A DNA stretch of 64,000 nt from Clostridia bacterium (GTDB lineage: Bacteria; Bacillota; Clostridia; UBA1381): the NCBI GenBank assembly GCA_017415105.1, contig JAFQJD010000005.1, positions 1 to 64,000 on the forward strand. Reading direction: 5' to 3'. The notes beneath the pieces were generated by a model. That model did not search any database. It saw nothing but the letters and a program-made list of their open reading frames with translations, and was not told where the DNA came from. Numbering within the stretch: position 1 is the stretch's first letter; every line of letters begins with the position of its first letter. A program made the translations under genes and the position numbers. Below, piece by piece: positions 43,420 to 51,044 of the stretch.

Positions 43420-43647
43420 ATGAAAGCACGACCACGAAAAGAAGCAAGCGAAATGTTTAAAAAAATAAGAAAATCAAAAGGATTTTCTCTTGAAGAACTT
43501 GCAGGAATGACAGGTGGCGAATGTACGGCATCCGACCTTGATTTGTTTGAAAAGGGGGACTGGTCAATATCGGCTGTTGGGTTTATATTTATGTGTAAAG
43601 CACTTGAAATCGAAAACCCGGATGACATATTATATGAAGAAATATGA
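43420..43647 (+). CDS. Small XRE-type helix-turn-helix protein, copy 2 (75 aa)
   Basis: A 75-residue paralogue of the protein at 34944-35171. The HTH is MFKKIRKSKGFSLEELAGM and the second half reads GFIFMCKALEIENPDDILYE. The two proteins share the same length, HTH position and C-terminal segment. GGAGG lies upstream of the ATG at 43420. As with copy 1, promoter, folded leader, terminator and gene come in that order, so the pair probably arose by duplication of the whole unit. No downstream gene in the same transcript is obvious. Confidence 0.8.
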   Translation: MKARPRKEASEMFKKIRKSKGFSLEELAGMTGGECTASDLDLFEKGDWSISAVGFIFMCKALEIENPDDILYEEI

Positions 43648-43766
43648 AAAAGTGAGCAGTGCATTGAGGATTAAGAGCATTCTATAATGCTGTTTTTTGT
43701 TTCCGTCACGTAGCACTTGTAACAAAAATGTAAAAATGTTTTTATGATAACTACACATAAAACGGC

Positions 43767-43795
43767 TTGACACTTTGACAAAAATATTGTATAAT
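43767..43795 (+). promoter_or_regulatory. Promoter of rny
   Basis: TTGACA (43767-43772), 17-bp spacer, TATAAT (43790-43795). Transcription would begin near 43802, about 210 bases before the coding start. Confidence 0.8.
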
Positions 43796-43801
43796 ATATA
43801 T

Positions 43802-43978
43802 GCTGATATTTCTTTAAGAATTTTCTGAAATGTTACAGTTATCAAAGCTGCACACAATCTTTGGTGTGCCGACGGTTGCTTGCATTGAGGACTTTCAGAA
43901 ACCCAATAACCTGCAAAAGGTTTTTGAAATACATAATTAAATATAAAGCAACCCTTTTTATGGTACGCCTCCGGTTGC
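43802..43978 (+). promoter_or_regulatory. Structured leader of rny with alternative hairpins
   Basis: This covers the 361-base gap before rny. TTTCTGAAA (43822-43830) can pair with TTTCAGAAA near 43903, and GCACAC/GTGTGC forms a hairpin at 43850-43869. GGTTGCTT (43874-43881) pairs with AAGCAACC (43946-43953), followed by CTTTTT: a terminator-like structure. A third segment, GGTTGC (43973-43978), can pair with GCAACC instead. Three mutually exclusive segments are the usual design of an attenuator or riboswitch. I do not recognise a known class. Confidence 0.55.
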
Positions 43979-44008
43979 GTGTGGGATATATTTATCACAT
44001 TATAGGAG

Positions 44009-45586
44009 GTGTTTAAGATAGATCCAATAACTATAGCGCTTATAGCAGGCGTTGTCGTTCTTGCAATTGGCTGTGTTGTTACCTATAAAGTAGGCTTTTC
44101 ATCAGGCGTTAAGCACAGAATGAAAGTTGCCGAAAAAGAGTTAGGTTCAGCAGAGGAAAAGGCAAAGTCAATTCTTGCCGATGCTGAAAAAGCTGCCAAT
44201 TCAAAGAAACGTGAAGCACTGCTTGAAGCTAAAGAAGAAAACCAACGCTTACGCCAGGAACTCGACAGAGAAATCAAGGAGCGTAGAAGCGAAATTTCAA
44301 AACAGGAAAACAGACTTAACCAAAAAGAAGAGGTATTAGATAAAAAATCAGATAATCTCGAAAAGAAGGAGCAGTCATATACAACAAAGCTCCGTGCACT
44401 TGAAAAACGAGAGGCTGAAATAGCAGAAATCAAACTCAAACAGACAGAGGAACTTGAAAGAATTTCAGGTATGACACGTGATGAGGCAAAGGCTATCCTT
44501 ATCCGTGAGATTGAAATGACGGCAAGACACGATGCTGCTGTTATGGTTAAAGAAATTGAGCAAGAGGCTAAAGACACAGCAGAACGCAAGGCGAAGAACA
44601 TTGTGGCAATGTCAATTCAGAAGGTTGCCGCAGACCACGTTGCTGAAACTACAGTTTCTGTTGTTAACCTGCCAAATGATGAAATGAAGGGCCGTATTAT
44701 CGGCCGCGAGGGACGTAACATACGTACCATTGAAACACTTACCGGCGTTGACCTTATTATCGACGATACACCGGAGGCTGTTATTGTGTCAAGCTTTGAC
44801 CCCGTAAGACGTGAGATTGCAAAGATGACACTTGAAAAGCTTATTGTTGACGGACGTATTCATCCGGCAAGAATAGAAGAATCAGTTGAAAAATCACGTA
44901 AAGAGGTTGAGGCTATCATCAAGCAAGAGGGTGAAAATGCGGCATTTACAACCGGCGTACACGGTCTGCATCCCGAGCTTATCAAGCTTCTTGGTAAACT
45001 CCGTTACAGAACAAGTTACGGTCAGAATGTGCTTAAGCACTCTATTGAAGTTTCACACCTTGCCGGCGTTATGGCAGGCGAGCTTGGAATGGATGTAAAC
45101 CTCGCAAAGCGTGCAGGCTTGTTGCATGATATAGGTAAAGCGGTTGACCACGAAATCGAGGGCTCACACGTTACCATCGGTGCAGATATAGCCGGCAAAT
45201 TCAGAGAAAACAAAGACGTGGTACATGCTATTATGGCACACCACGGTGACGTTGAGGCACAGACAATAGTTGCAACGCTTGTTCAGGCGGCTGACGCAAT
45301 TTCAGCGGCACGCCCGGGAGCAAGACGTGAAAACCTTGAAACATACATAAAGCGTTTGCAGAAGCTTGAGGAAATCGCCAACGAGTATAACGGTGTTGAC
45401 AAATCCTTTGCTATCCAGGCAGGCCGTGAGATACGAATTATGGTTAAGCCCGAGGTTGTAAACGATGACGGTATGATAATTGTTGCCAAAGAAATCGCAA
45501 AGAAAATCGAGGACGAGCTGGAGTATCCGGGTCAGATTAAAGTCAGCCTGATTCGTGAAACCCGTGCTGTTGATTATGCAAAATAA
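44009..45586 (+). CDS. rny: Ribonuclease Y
   Basis: A membrane-anchored endoribonuclease of about 520 residues. An N-terminal helix ([20 protein letters not shown]) is followed by a long coiled coil (about 30-200), a KH domain with [20 protein letters not shown], and an HD domain with [17 protein letters not shown] and [12 protein letters not shown]. RNase Y starts bulk mRNA decay in Firmicutes. Start: the perfect AGGAGG (44004-44009) is followed after eight bases by ATA (44018), giving (M)DPITIAL. The only standard codon in range is GTG at 44009, which overlaps the RBS itself. The reported coordinate uses the GTG; an AUA start is the better-spaced reading. A YmdB-type gene follows. Confidence 0.93.
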   Translation: MFKIDPITIALIAGVVVLAIGCVVTYKVGFSSGVKHRMKVAEKELGSAEEKAKSILADAEKAANSKKREALLEAKEENQRLRQELDREIKERRSEISKQENRLNQKEEVLDKKSDNLEKKEQSYTTKLRALEKREAEIAEIKLKQTEELERISGMTRDEAKAILIREIEMTARHDAAVMVKEIEQEAKDTAERKAKNIVAMSIQKVAADHVAETTVSVVNLPNDEMKGRIIGREGRNIRTIETLTGVDLIIDDTPEAVIVSSFDPVRREIAKMTLEKLIVDGRIHPARIEESVEKSRKEVEAIIKQEGENAAFTTGVHGLHPELIKLLGKLRYRTSYGQNVLKHSIEVSHLAGVMAGELGMDVNLAKRAGLLHDIGKAVDHEIEGSHVTIGADIAGKFRENKDVVHAIMAHHGDVEAQTIVATLVQAADAISAARPGARRENLETYIKRLQKLEEIANEYNGVDKSFAIQAGREIRIMVKPEVVNDDGMIIVAKEIAKKIEDELEYPGQIKVSLIRETRAVDYAK

Positions 45587-45609
45587 TCAGCTTTAACAAA
45601 AGAAAAAAT

Positions 45610-45714
45610 GGAACAATTGTCAAATAAACGGTGATTGTGTCTGCGTTGTTCGATAAAGGGACAGCACACCTCACGTTACCGTAACTTCTACCTGTTTGGC
45701 GTTGTTCCTTTTTT
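45610..45714 (+). terminator. Folded intergenic RNA with terminator between rny and the YmdB-type gene
   Basis: GGAACAA (45610-45616) pairs with TTGTTCC (45702-45708), followed by T6. The 85 bases between contain ACGGT/ACCGT and GTGT-CTG/CAG-C-ACAC pairings. It is larger than a simple terminator, so a small regulatory element is possible. Confidence 0.45.
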
Positions 45715-45737
45715 ATCTATCAGAAAGGTGTTTGGAA

Positions 45738-46517
45738 ATGAAAGTATTATGCGTTGGTGATGTCGTAAGCCGTGTGGGCAGAGATATGCTCTTTAAGTAT
45801 GTTGACGAGCTGAAGTATCAGAAGGACATTGATTTTGTAATCGTAAACGGCGAAAACTCAAGCCACGGCAGAGGTATGACACGCTCAACCTACAACGAAA
45901 TGAAACGTGCAGGTGCGGATATGTTCACAATGGGCAATCACGTCTGGGGTGCAAAAGAAGTTGTGCATATTATGGAAAAAGAGGGAGATGTTATCCGTCC
46001 GCTTAATATGCAGGGCACACAGCCGGGACGCGGCAGTGTTATAATGACCGCAAAAAACGGCACTAAAATAGGCATCATAAACCTCATAGGTCAGGTCAAT
46101 ATGGTACCTGCCAATTCACCTTTTGATGCAGTTCTTGCAGAAATAAAAAAAATCCGTGAGGTAACACCCGTTATATTTGTAGATTTCCATGCCGAGGTAA
46201 CCTCGGAGAAAATGGCAATGGGATATTTCCTTGACGGTAAGGTGAGTGCAATGTTCGGCACTCATACACACATCCAGACCGCCGATGCAAAAATCCTCGA
46301 CGGCGGAACAGGCTACATTACAGACCTCGGAATGACAGGACCTATCGATTCAGTTCTCGGTATGAATAAGAATATAATTATTGACCGGTTTGTGTCGGGC
46401 ACACAGCATAAGTTTGAGATTGCCACCGGCAAGGGGCAGTTCTGCGGCTGTGTATTTACCGTCAACGACGATGACGGCAAATGCACCGATATTGAGCGGT
46501 TGTATATTGAGGAATAA
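45738..46517 (+). CDS. YmdB-type metallophosphoesterase (TIGR00282)
   Basis: A 259-residue protein. Metal-binding motifs are GDVVSRVGRDM, VNGENSSHGRGM, MGNHVWG, DFHAEVTSEKMAMGY and GTHTHIQTAD, the full set of the YmdB family. YmdB is a cytosolic phosphodiesterase, reported to act on cyclic nucleotides and to influence RNase Y-dependent processing in Bacillus subtilis. Its place directly after rny fits the usual order. The start at 45738 follows AAAGGTG. Confidence 0.93.
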   Translation: MKVLCVGDVVSRVGRDMLFKYVDELKYQKDIDFVIVNGENSSHGRGMTRSTYNEMKRAGADMFTMGNHVWGAKEVVHIMEKEGDVIRPLNMQGTQPGRGSVIMTAKNGTKIGIINLIGQVNMVPANSPFDAVLAEIKKIREVTPVIFVDFHAEVTSEKMAMGYFLDGKVSAMFGTHTHIQTADAKILDGGTGYITDLGMTGPIDSVLGMNKNIIIDRFVSGTQHKFEIATGKGQFCGCVFTVNDDDGKCTDIERLYIEE

Positions 46518-46520
46518 ATG

Positions 46521-46571
46521 AAAAGGCTCCCTTGTGTAAAGGGAGCTGTCAGCTTTGCTGACTGAGGGATT
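46521..46571 (+). repeat. Left arm of the DUF559 inverted repeat
   Basis: Can itself fold: GGCTCCCTT-GTGT-AAAGGGAGC and GTCAGC-TTT-GCTGAC. It overlaps the 3' end of the DUF559 gene, whose last codons and stop lie in the arm. Confidence 0.8.
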
Positions 46572-46917
46572 GTCTTACCACTTCATCAATGTACCAACAT
46601 ACTCCCTCAAAATTTTTTAATACATCAAAATTCGATATCCTTATTACATTTATGCCATACTCTTGTAAATAGGATGTCCTTTTTTTGTCATTAGCTATTC
46701 CATTTTCTTCGTAGTGCTGTGAGCCATCAAGTTCAATAACCAAATTCGCTTTTGCACAGTAGAAATCCGCTATATACTTACCCAGAACTTTTTGTCTTGA
46801 AAATCGTACTGGATATGTTTTTAAAAAGTCATACCAAAGATGTCTTTCCTCTTTGGTCATATTTTTTCTTAGTTCTTTCGCAAATGGCACGATATTTTTA
46901 TTATGTTTTCTATCCAT
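46549..46917 (-). CDS. DUF559 (Vsr-like) endonuclease-domain protein
   Basis: A 122-residue protein with a PD-(D/E)xK-like fold of the DUF559/very-short-patch-repair relatives: LRKNMTKEERHLWYDFLKTY, then RFSRQKVLGKYIADFYCAKANLVIELDGSQH with the D-x(n)-E-x-D catalytic arrangement, and a closing GINVIRISNFDVLKN. It is presumed to be a nuclease. The ORF almost fills the space between two inverted repeats, and its C-terminal RQSLSQQS is encoded by the repeat itself. This suggests the protein belongs to the repeat element rather than the chromosome. Confidence 0.85.
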   Translation of the reverse strand: MDRKHNKNIVPFAKELRKNMTKEERHLWYDFLKTYPVRFSRQKVLGKYIADFYCAKANLVIELDGSQHYEENGIANDKKRTSYLQEYGINVIRISNFDVLKNFEGVCWYIDEVVRQSLSQQS

Positions 46918-46919
46918 TT

Positions 46920-46972
46920 ACAACCCCTCAGTCAGCAAAGCTGACAGCTCCCCTTACACAAGGGAGCCTTTT
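46920..46972 (-). repeat. Right arm of the DUF559 inverted repeat
   Basis: Inverted copy of 46521-46571, with a few substitutions (for example CCCCTCAG against TGAGGGAT). It ends two bases before the folE stop codon region. Confidence 0.8.
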
Positions 46973-46974
46973 CC

Positions 46975-47553
46975 TTACTTTAACAAATCATACACCTCAC
47001 GGCGTAGCTCGTGGTCGCTGTCAAAGAGACCACGGATTGCACTTGTGCGTGTCTTTGCACCGCGTGACTTGATGCCGCGTGCGGTCATACAGCTATGCTC
47101 ACCGTCAACTATAACTATAACATCCTCGGTGTCACACACCTTCTGCATAATCTCGGCAATATCCGAGCATATACGCTCCTGTAACTGCAACCGCTTGCAG
47201 ACCATATCACATATTCTTGCAATCTTTGAAAGTCCTATTACTCTGCCGTTGGGGATATATCCCACATGGCATTTCATATTATACATAAGTGCAATATGAT
47301 GCTCACAGTAGCTGAACACCTCAATATCCTTGACAAGTACAAGGTCACGGGAATCAACATCTTCAAAGCATTTGTTGAACATATCGGCAATCTCGTCATT
47401 AGAGTATCGCATCCCCTCAAAAACCTCGTCATACATTCGTGCGACACGGTCGGGGGTTTCCTTTAATCCCTCACGGTCGGGGTCATCGCCAAGCTCCGTT
47501 ATTATAGTACGGATTGCGTCCTTTATTTTTTCGTGGTTAAATTCTTTTTTCAT
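46975..47553 (-). CDS. folE: GTP cyclohydrolase I
   Basis: A 192-residue cytosolic enzyme, normal length. Zinc ligands appear as SYCEHH and GEHSCM, and [17 protein letters not shown] and the C-terminal RTSAIRGLF are the active-site segments. It converts GTP to dihydroneopterin triphosphate, the first step of folate (or queuosine) biosynthesis. The start at 47553 has AAGGAAG upstream; an in-frame ATG at 47607 would add an unconserved extension. No other folate gene is adjacent. The DUF559 element lies immediately downstream. Confidence 0.94.
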   Translation of the reverse strand: MKKEFNHEKIKDAIRTIITELGDDPDREGLKETPDRVARMYDEVFEGMRYSNDEIADMFNKCFEDVDSRDLVLVKDIEVFSYCEHHIALMYNMKCHVGYIPNGRVIGLSKIARICDMVCKRLQLQERICSDIAEIMQKVCDTEDVIVIVDGEHSCMTARGIKSRGAKTRTSAIRGLFDSDHELRREVYDLLK

Positions 47554-47584
47554 TATTATCTTCCTTTTAAGTATTTCTAAATTG

Positions 47585-47636
47585 GAACAGTGTCCGTGAG
47601 AACGCATTTTGAGCCGTTCGCAACGGATGCTGTTTC
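47585..47636. repeat. Hairpin repeat, copy C
   Basis: GAACAG...CTGTTTC closes an imperfect stem with inner GTCCGTGAGAACG and CGTTCGCAACGGAT around CATTTTGAGC. The GAGAA-C-GCATTT / TTCG-CAA pattern is shared with copies at 56734-56781 and 58548-58611. It lies between coaX and folE. Confidence 0.5.
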
Positions 47637-47639
47637 AGT

Positions 47640-48404
47640 TCAAGCATTACGTTCGTATAATACCATCAATCCCTTTAAAAGCAAATCATCATCAAGTATA
47701 ACGTCCTTTTTGCAAAGCGATGCCACTGAGCCTGCAAGACCGCCCGTTGCAATAACGGTGCATTTCTCGCCCATCTCTTCCTCAATACGTTCAACGCATC
47801 CGTCAATGCCTGCGGCAGTATAGTACATAATACCATTTGCCATACTCTCTGATGTGTTCTTGCCCACAACACGTTTGGGCGGGTCAAGCTTTACTTTCGG
47901 CAACTGTGCCGCACCGCTTACAAGTGCATCAAGTGAAGTACGCATACCGGGGATAATGAGCGTTCCGGTGTAGTTTTCATCACTGTCAATAACCGACACT
48001 GTTGTTGCCGTGCCCATATCAATTATGATAAGCGGTGCACCGTAATATTTAATACCCGCAACCGCATCAACAACAAGGTCAGAGCCGAGCTGTGCAGGAT
48101 TATCAATAGTTATGCGAAGTCCCGTTTTCATACCCGGACCTACGACAAGCGGAGTACATCCTGTAAGCTTCTTTATTGCATCCTCAACCGTTTCGGTTAT
48201 AGACGGAACAACTGATGACACAATCGCACCGTCTATTGTGTACGGGTCAATGTTGTGTATTTCAAATATATTCTTTATCTGTATTGCATATTCAAGGTCT
48301 GTCGCTTTGTGGTTTGTCCAAACACGTTCATTGAACAGTATCACGTCGTTTTCAACACATCCTATTACAATATTTGTGTTACCTATGTCTATTGCAAGTA
48401 CCAT
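47640..48404 (-). CDS. coaX: Type III pantothenate kinase
   Basis: A 254-residue kinase of the ASKHA fold. The N-terminal DIGNTNIVIGC phosphate-binding loop, LGSDLVVDAVAGIKYYG, DMGTATTVSVID and VIATGGLAGSV are the CoaX motifs. It phosphorylates pantothenate with ATP in the first step of CoA synthesis and is not inhibited by CoA. coaD, a later step of the same pathway, is about 2 kb away at 50485. The SLH gene is upstream on the same strand, 16 bases before its start. Confidence 0.94.
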   Translation of the reverse strand: MVLAIDIGNTNIVIGCVENDVILFNERVWTNHKATDLEYAIQIKNIFEIHNIDPYTIDGAIVSSVVPSITETVEDAIKKLTGCTPLVVGPGMKTGLRITIDNPAQLGSDLVVDAVAGIKYYGAPLIIIDMGTATTVSVIDSDENYTGTLIIPGMRTSLDALVSGAAQLPKVKLDPPKRVVGKNTSESMANGIMYYTAAGIDGCVERIEEEMGEKCTVIATGGLAGSVASLCKKDVILDDDLLLKGLMVLYERNA

Positions 48405-48420
48405 TTATTTCCCCTCGTTT

Positions 48421-49563
48421 TTACTTTATATATGTGCGGTAAACAAGCAGTATGCTCTGCTCAACTGTGCAAAAGCTCTTCGGCGAAAGCTCTGTATCGC
48501 TCATTCCCTGCATAATTGCATTAGCATTAAGCCCTGTAACCGCATCCTTTGCCCAGTCTGAAACTGCATCTTTATCTGCAAACGCATCAAGTGTACCGTC
48601 AGCAGTTAAAATTTCTTTTTCAGTTTCTTTTTCTACATAATTTATTGCACGCCACAGCATTGTTGCAAGCTGTTCTCTTGTGAGAAGCCCGTACGGATTA
48701 AATTCCGTGTCCGATACACCGTCAACCACGCCTATGCCGTATGCTTTTGCAACCGCTGTATCCTTGCAGTCTGTAAATGCTGTCTTGGGAACATCAAGTG
48801 TTTTTTCTGTTGCCTTTTCTACATAATTTACAACAAGCTGTGCAAACTGCTCACGTGTCATTACCGCTCCCCATTCGGGATCAAAGCTCATTTCGGGGAT
48901 AAGCTCTGCCTTATCTGCAAGCTCTATCTCCTCTATTGCCCAGCTACTCGGATTTATATATGCCTCAACCTCTTCGTTTGACGGTCTGTATTCAGGTCTA
49001 TATGCCTTTAGGAGTGTCCATACGCCGTTGTCAAGCTTTTTGACTATAATTGAGCGGTTTTCATTCGGGTTAATATTGCCATGCACCATATTGTCAAACA
49101 ACACAAAGTATATATCGTCCGATACGCGATAAAACTCGTTTATTGAACAAAAGGTAACATATATGTACGGATGTATCACATGATGAGTATAAAAATATCC
49201 GTTTTCAATATACTGTCCGAAATCTTCTGAACCTCTTTCATTGGTCTTGCTATAATCTATAGTTTTTCCAAACATTTCATTTGTCATTCTTGTAAAATCA
49301 GATAACTTCCAATAATACGGGTCATTCATCCCGCCATCTGACATTCTATTGTACTCCCCTGTACTCCAAAAAGGCATTATTGCCGCACCATAAATGCTAT
49401 CATCACTGATGTCCTTATAATCATACTCCCAATTCATAAATGTCCACGAATTAAACAGAGCATCCTGCTCGCTCTCGCTTATCTCTGCCCGTTTCCATTC
49501 TGCTGCATTAACTGCAGTTGTACACATAAGTGCCGCAAGTATTGCTGAAATTATCTTTTTCAT
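48421..49563 (-). CDS. Secreted protein with C-terminal SLH domains (380 aa)
   Basis: A 380-residue exported protein with a signal peptide (about 1-20, cleavage near VNA-AE). The N-terminal half (about 21-215) is rich in Tyr/Trp/Asp and matches no family I recognise. The C-terminal part holds SLH-type repeats: FDPEWGAVMTREQFAQLVVNY, DTEFNPYGLLTREQLATMLWR and DTELSPKSFCTVEQSILLVY. It should be attached to the cell wall. An unknown cell-surface function. It lies 16 bases before coaX on the same strand but is an unlikely functional partner. Confidence 0.82.
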   Translation of the reverse strand: MKKIISAILAALMCTTAVNAAEWKRAEISESEQDALFNSWTFMNWEYDYKDISDDSIYGAAIMPFWSTGEYNRMSDGGMNDPYYWKLSDFTRMTNEMFGKTIDYSKTNERGSEDFGQYIENGYFYTHHVIHPYIYVTFCSINEFYRVSDDIYFVLFDNMVHGNINPNENRSIIVKKLDNGVWTLLKAYRPEYRPSNEEVEAYINPSSWAIEEIELADKAELIPEMSFDPEWGAVMTREQFAQLVVNYVEKATEKTLDVPKTAFTDCKDTAVAKAYGIGVVDGVSDTEFNPYGLLTREQLATMLWRAINYVEKETEKEILTADGTLDAFADKDAVSDWAKDAVTGLNANAIMQGMSDTELSPKSFCTVEQSILLVYRTYIK

Positions 49564-49635
49564 TTGAAATTATCCCTTTCAGTTAAATTATACATCAATT
49601 ATAACATATATTTTTGTGCTTTGCAATAATAAACC

Positions 49636-49664
49636 TTGCATTTCTGCTCATTGTATGCTATAAT
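49636..49664 (+). promoter_or_regulatory. Promoter of the PnuC-like gene
   Basis: TTGCAT (49636-49641), 17 bp, TATAAT (49659-49664). Confidence 0.7.
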
Positions 49665-49670
49665 AATCAC

Positions 49671-49779
49671 ATAATTAAACACTATTACTGCCACCGGGTA
49701 GTAAAAAATGCAGAAAGCATTCGTTTGTACATCGTTAGGTCTTTGAAGATGTGCAGAAAACGAACGCTTATTTTTTTGG
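49671..49779 (+). promoter_or_regulatory. Structured leader of the PnuC-like gene
   Basis: Hairpin TTACTGCC-ACCG-GGTAGTAA (about 49685-49706), then ATGC-AGAAA-GCAT, then a long stem CATTCGTTT-GTACATC ... GATGTGC-AGA-AAACGAACG followed by CTTATTTTTTT and the GGAGGG site. The last stem looks like an intrinsic terminator that shares GCAT with the middle hairpin, so the two compete. A riboswitch controlling a vitamin-precursor importer would fit; no known class was recognised (no TPP or FMN core). Confidence 0.5.
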
Positions 49780-49787
49780 AGGGTTAT

Positions 49788-50468
49788 ATGTTCAGATATT
49801 TTTCAAAGGCAGAGCTTATATTATGGTTTTCGTCTGTATTCTTTATACTTGCATCATTCCTTATTTTTGACAGAGAAAACTATCTTACACTCACCGCATC
49901 ACTTATCGGTGCAACATCACTTATCCTAAACGCAAAAGGAAATCCGCTGGGGCAACTGCTTATTATTATATTCAGCCTGCTTTACGGCTATATATCACTG
50001 TCCTTTAAATACTACGGCGAAATGATAACATATGTTGGTATGAGTGCACCTATGGCGTTATTTGCACTTATTGCATGGTTGAGAAATCCGTATAACGGAA
50101 ACCGTGCCGAGGTTCGTGTGGGGTATATGTCAAAAAGAGATGTTGTTTTTATGATTATACTCACCGTCATCGTTACCGTTATTTTCTATTTCATATTGCG
50201 TGCGTTTGATACGGCAAATCTTATACCGAGTACACTGTCTGTTACCACAAGCTTTCTTGCGGTCTATCTCACGTTCAGGCGAAATGAATATTATGCCCTT
50301 TGCTATGCGGCAAATGATATTGTTTTAATAGTACTGTGGGTTCTTGCGGCAATGAAAGATATTTCATATCTTTCGGTTATAATTTGTTTTATCGCATTTC
50401 TCGCAAACGACCTTTACGGATTTTATAACTGGAAAAAAATGAAGAAACGTCAAAAAAGCGGTTGCTGA
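49788..50468 (+). CDS. PnuC-family vitamin-precursor transporter
   Basis: A 226-residue membrane protein with about seven or eight helices: FSKAELILWFSSVFFILASF, GNPLGQLLIIIFSLLYGYISL and, near the C-terminus, LVIICFIAFLANDLYGFYNW with the final aromatic W. PnuC-type facilitators import nicotinamide riboside, thiamine or riboflavin for trapping by kinases. The start at 49788 follows TTGGAGGG. Which vitamin is not clear from sequence. The stop codon lies in the loop of the following terminator. Confidence 0.85.
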   Translation: MFRYFSKAELILWFSSVFFILASFLIFDRENYLTLTASLIGATSLILNAKGNPLGQLLIIIFSLLYGYISLSFKYYGEMITYVGMSAPMALFALIAWLRNPYNGNRAEVRVGYMSKRDVVFMIILTVIVTVIFYFILRAFDTANLIPSTLSVTTSFLAVYLTFRRNEYYALCYAANDIVLIVLWVLAAMKDISYLSVIICFIAFLANDLYGFYNWKKMKKRQKSGC

Positions 50469-50481
50469 TGCAACCGCTTTT
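50454..50481. terminator. Bidirectional terminator between the PnuC-like gene and coaD
   Basis: AAAAGCGGTTGC, loop TGAT, GCAACCGCTTTT. The TGA stop of the PnuC-like gene is the loop. Confidence 0.9.
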
Positions 50482-50484
50482 AAG

Positions 50485-50967
50485 TTAATCAGTATTTACT
50501 TTTTTCATAACCTCCAGCACGGGCTTTGGGATGTATTTTGATACATCTTTTCCATATGCATTGAGTTCCTTTACCATTGACGATGATAATGCCACATTCT
50601 CGGCACGGAAATATACATACTCCAGACCGGGGTTTATAAGCTTATTGACTTCTGCGATATTTTCCTCGTAATTGTAGTCCATATTATTTCTGAGGCCACG
50701 AATCATATATCCTATATTCTTTTCGTTCGTATATTCCGCAACAAGTCCTTCATAAACATATACTTCACAGTTTGAAATGTTATTTTCCTGCAATGTTTTT
50801 TCTATAGCAGTTTTCATCTGCTCACTGTCATAGGTTCTGTTTTTAGTCGCATTAACACCGATTAAAATATGAACCTTATCAAACAGCTTCGAGCCCTTTA
50901 AAACCACATCAAGATGCCCGTTTGTGAACGGGTCAAAAGAACCCGGATAAATCGCTATATTACTCAT
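50485..50967 (-). CDS. coaD: Phosphopantetheine adenylyltransferase
   Basis: A 160-residue nucleotidyltransferase, normal length. IAIYPGSFDPFTNGHLDVV holds the T-x-G-H motif, YMIRGLRNNMDYNYE the R-G-(L/V)-R region, and NVALSSSMVKE the I-S-S-S-like motif. It transfers AMP to 4'-phosphopantetheine, the penultimate step of CoA synthesis. The gene is alone on its transcript, between two hairpin terminators, though coaX lies nearby. Confidence 0.96.
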   Translation of the reverse strand: MSNIAIYPGSFDPFTNGHLDVVLKGSKLFDKVHILIGVNATKNRTYDSEQMKTAIEKTLQENNISNCEVYVYEGLVAEYTNEKNIGYMIRGLRNNMDYNYEENIAEVNKLINPGLEYVYFRAENVALSSSMVKELNAYGKDVSKYIPKPVLEVMKKVNTD

Positions 50968-51007
50968 TCCGGCTCGCCTCCTGAACTTTTCTTTCGGTTT
51001 TTACATA

Positions 51008-51034
51008 AAAAGCGGTCGCATTTGCAACCGCTTT
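51008..51034 (-). terminator. Terminator of gdhA
   Basis: Minus strand AAAGCGGTTGC, loop AAAT, GCGACCGCTTT, then TTATG. Similar in sequence to the coaD/PnuC terminator. Confidence 0.8.
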
Positions 51035-51044
51035 ATAGTCTCAA

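Larger units (their letters stand above)
46521..46972. mobile_element. Inverted-repeat-flanked element carrying a DUF559 gene
   Basis: Two copies of a roughly 50-base repeat lie in inverted orientation: 46521-46571 and 46920-46972. Each contains AGGCTCCCTTGTGTAA, then GGAGCTGTCAGC and TTTGCTGACTGAGGG, ending ATTGT/GTTGT. The arms differ at only a few positions. Between them is a single DUF559 gene. The ends are AAAAGGCTCC on both sides. No target duplication was obvious. Similar repeats are, from memory, widespread in gut Firmicutes. Non-autonomous mobility is inferred. Confidence 0.65.

Noticed and set aside
43802-43959. 6S RNA gene upstream of rny
   Set aside because: A consensus promoter, a long folded transcript and a T-run suggested it, but the closing stem is weak (about nine broken pairs), the segment runs into the rny RBS, and I could not place the 6S central bubble. 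Kept as a leader.
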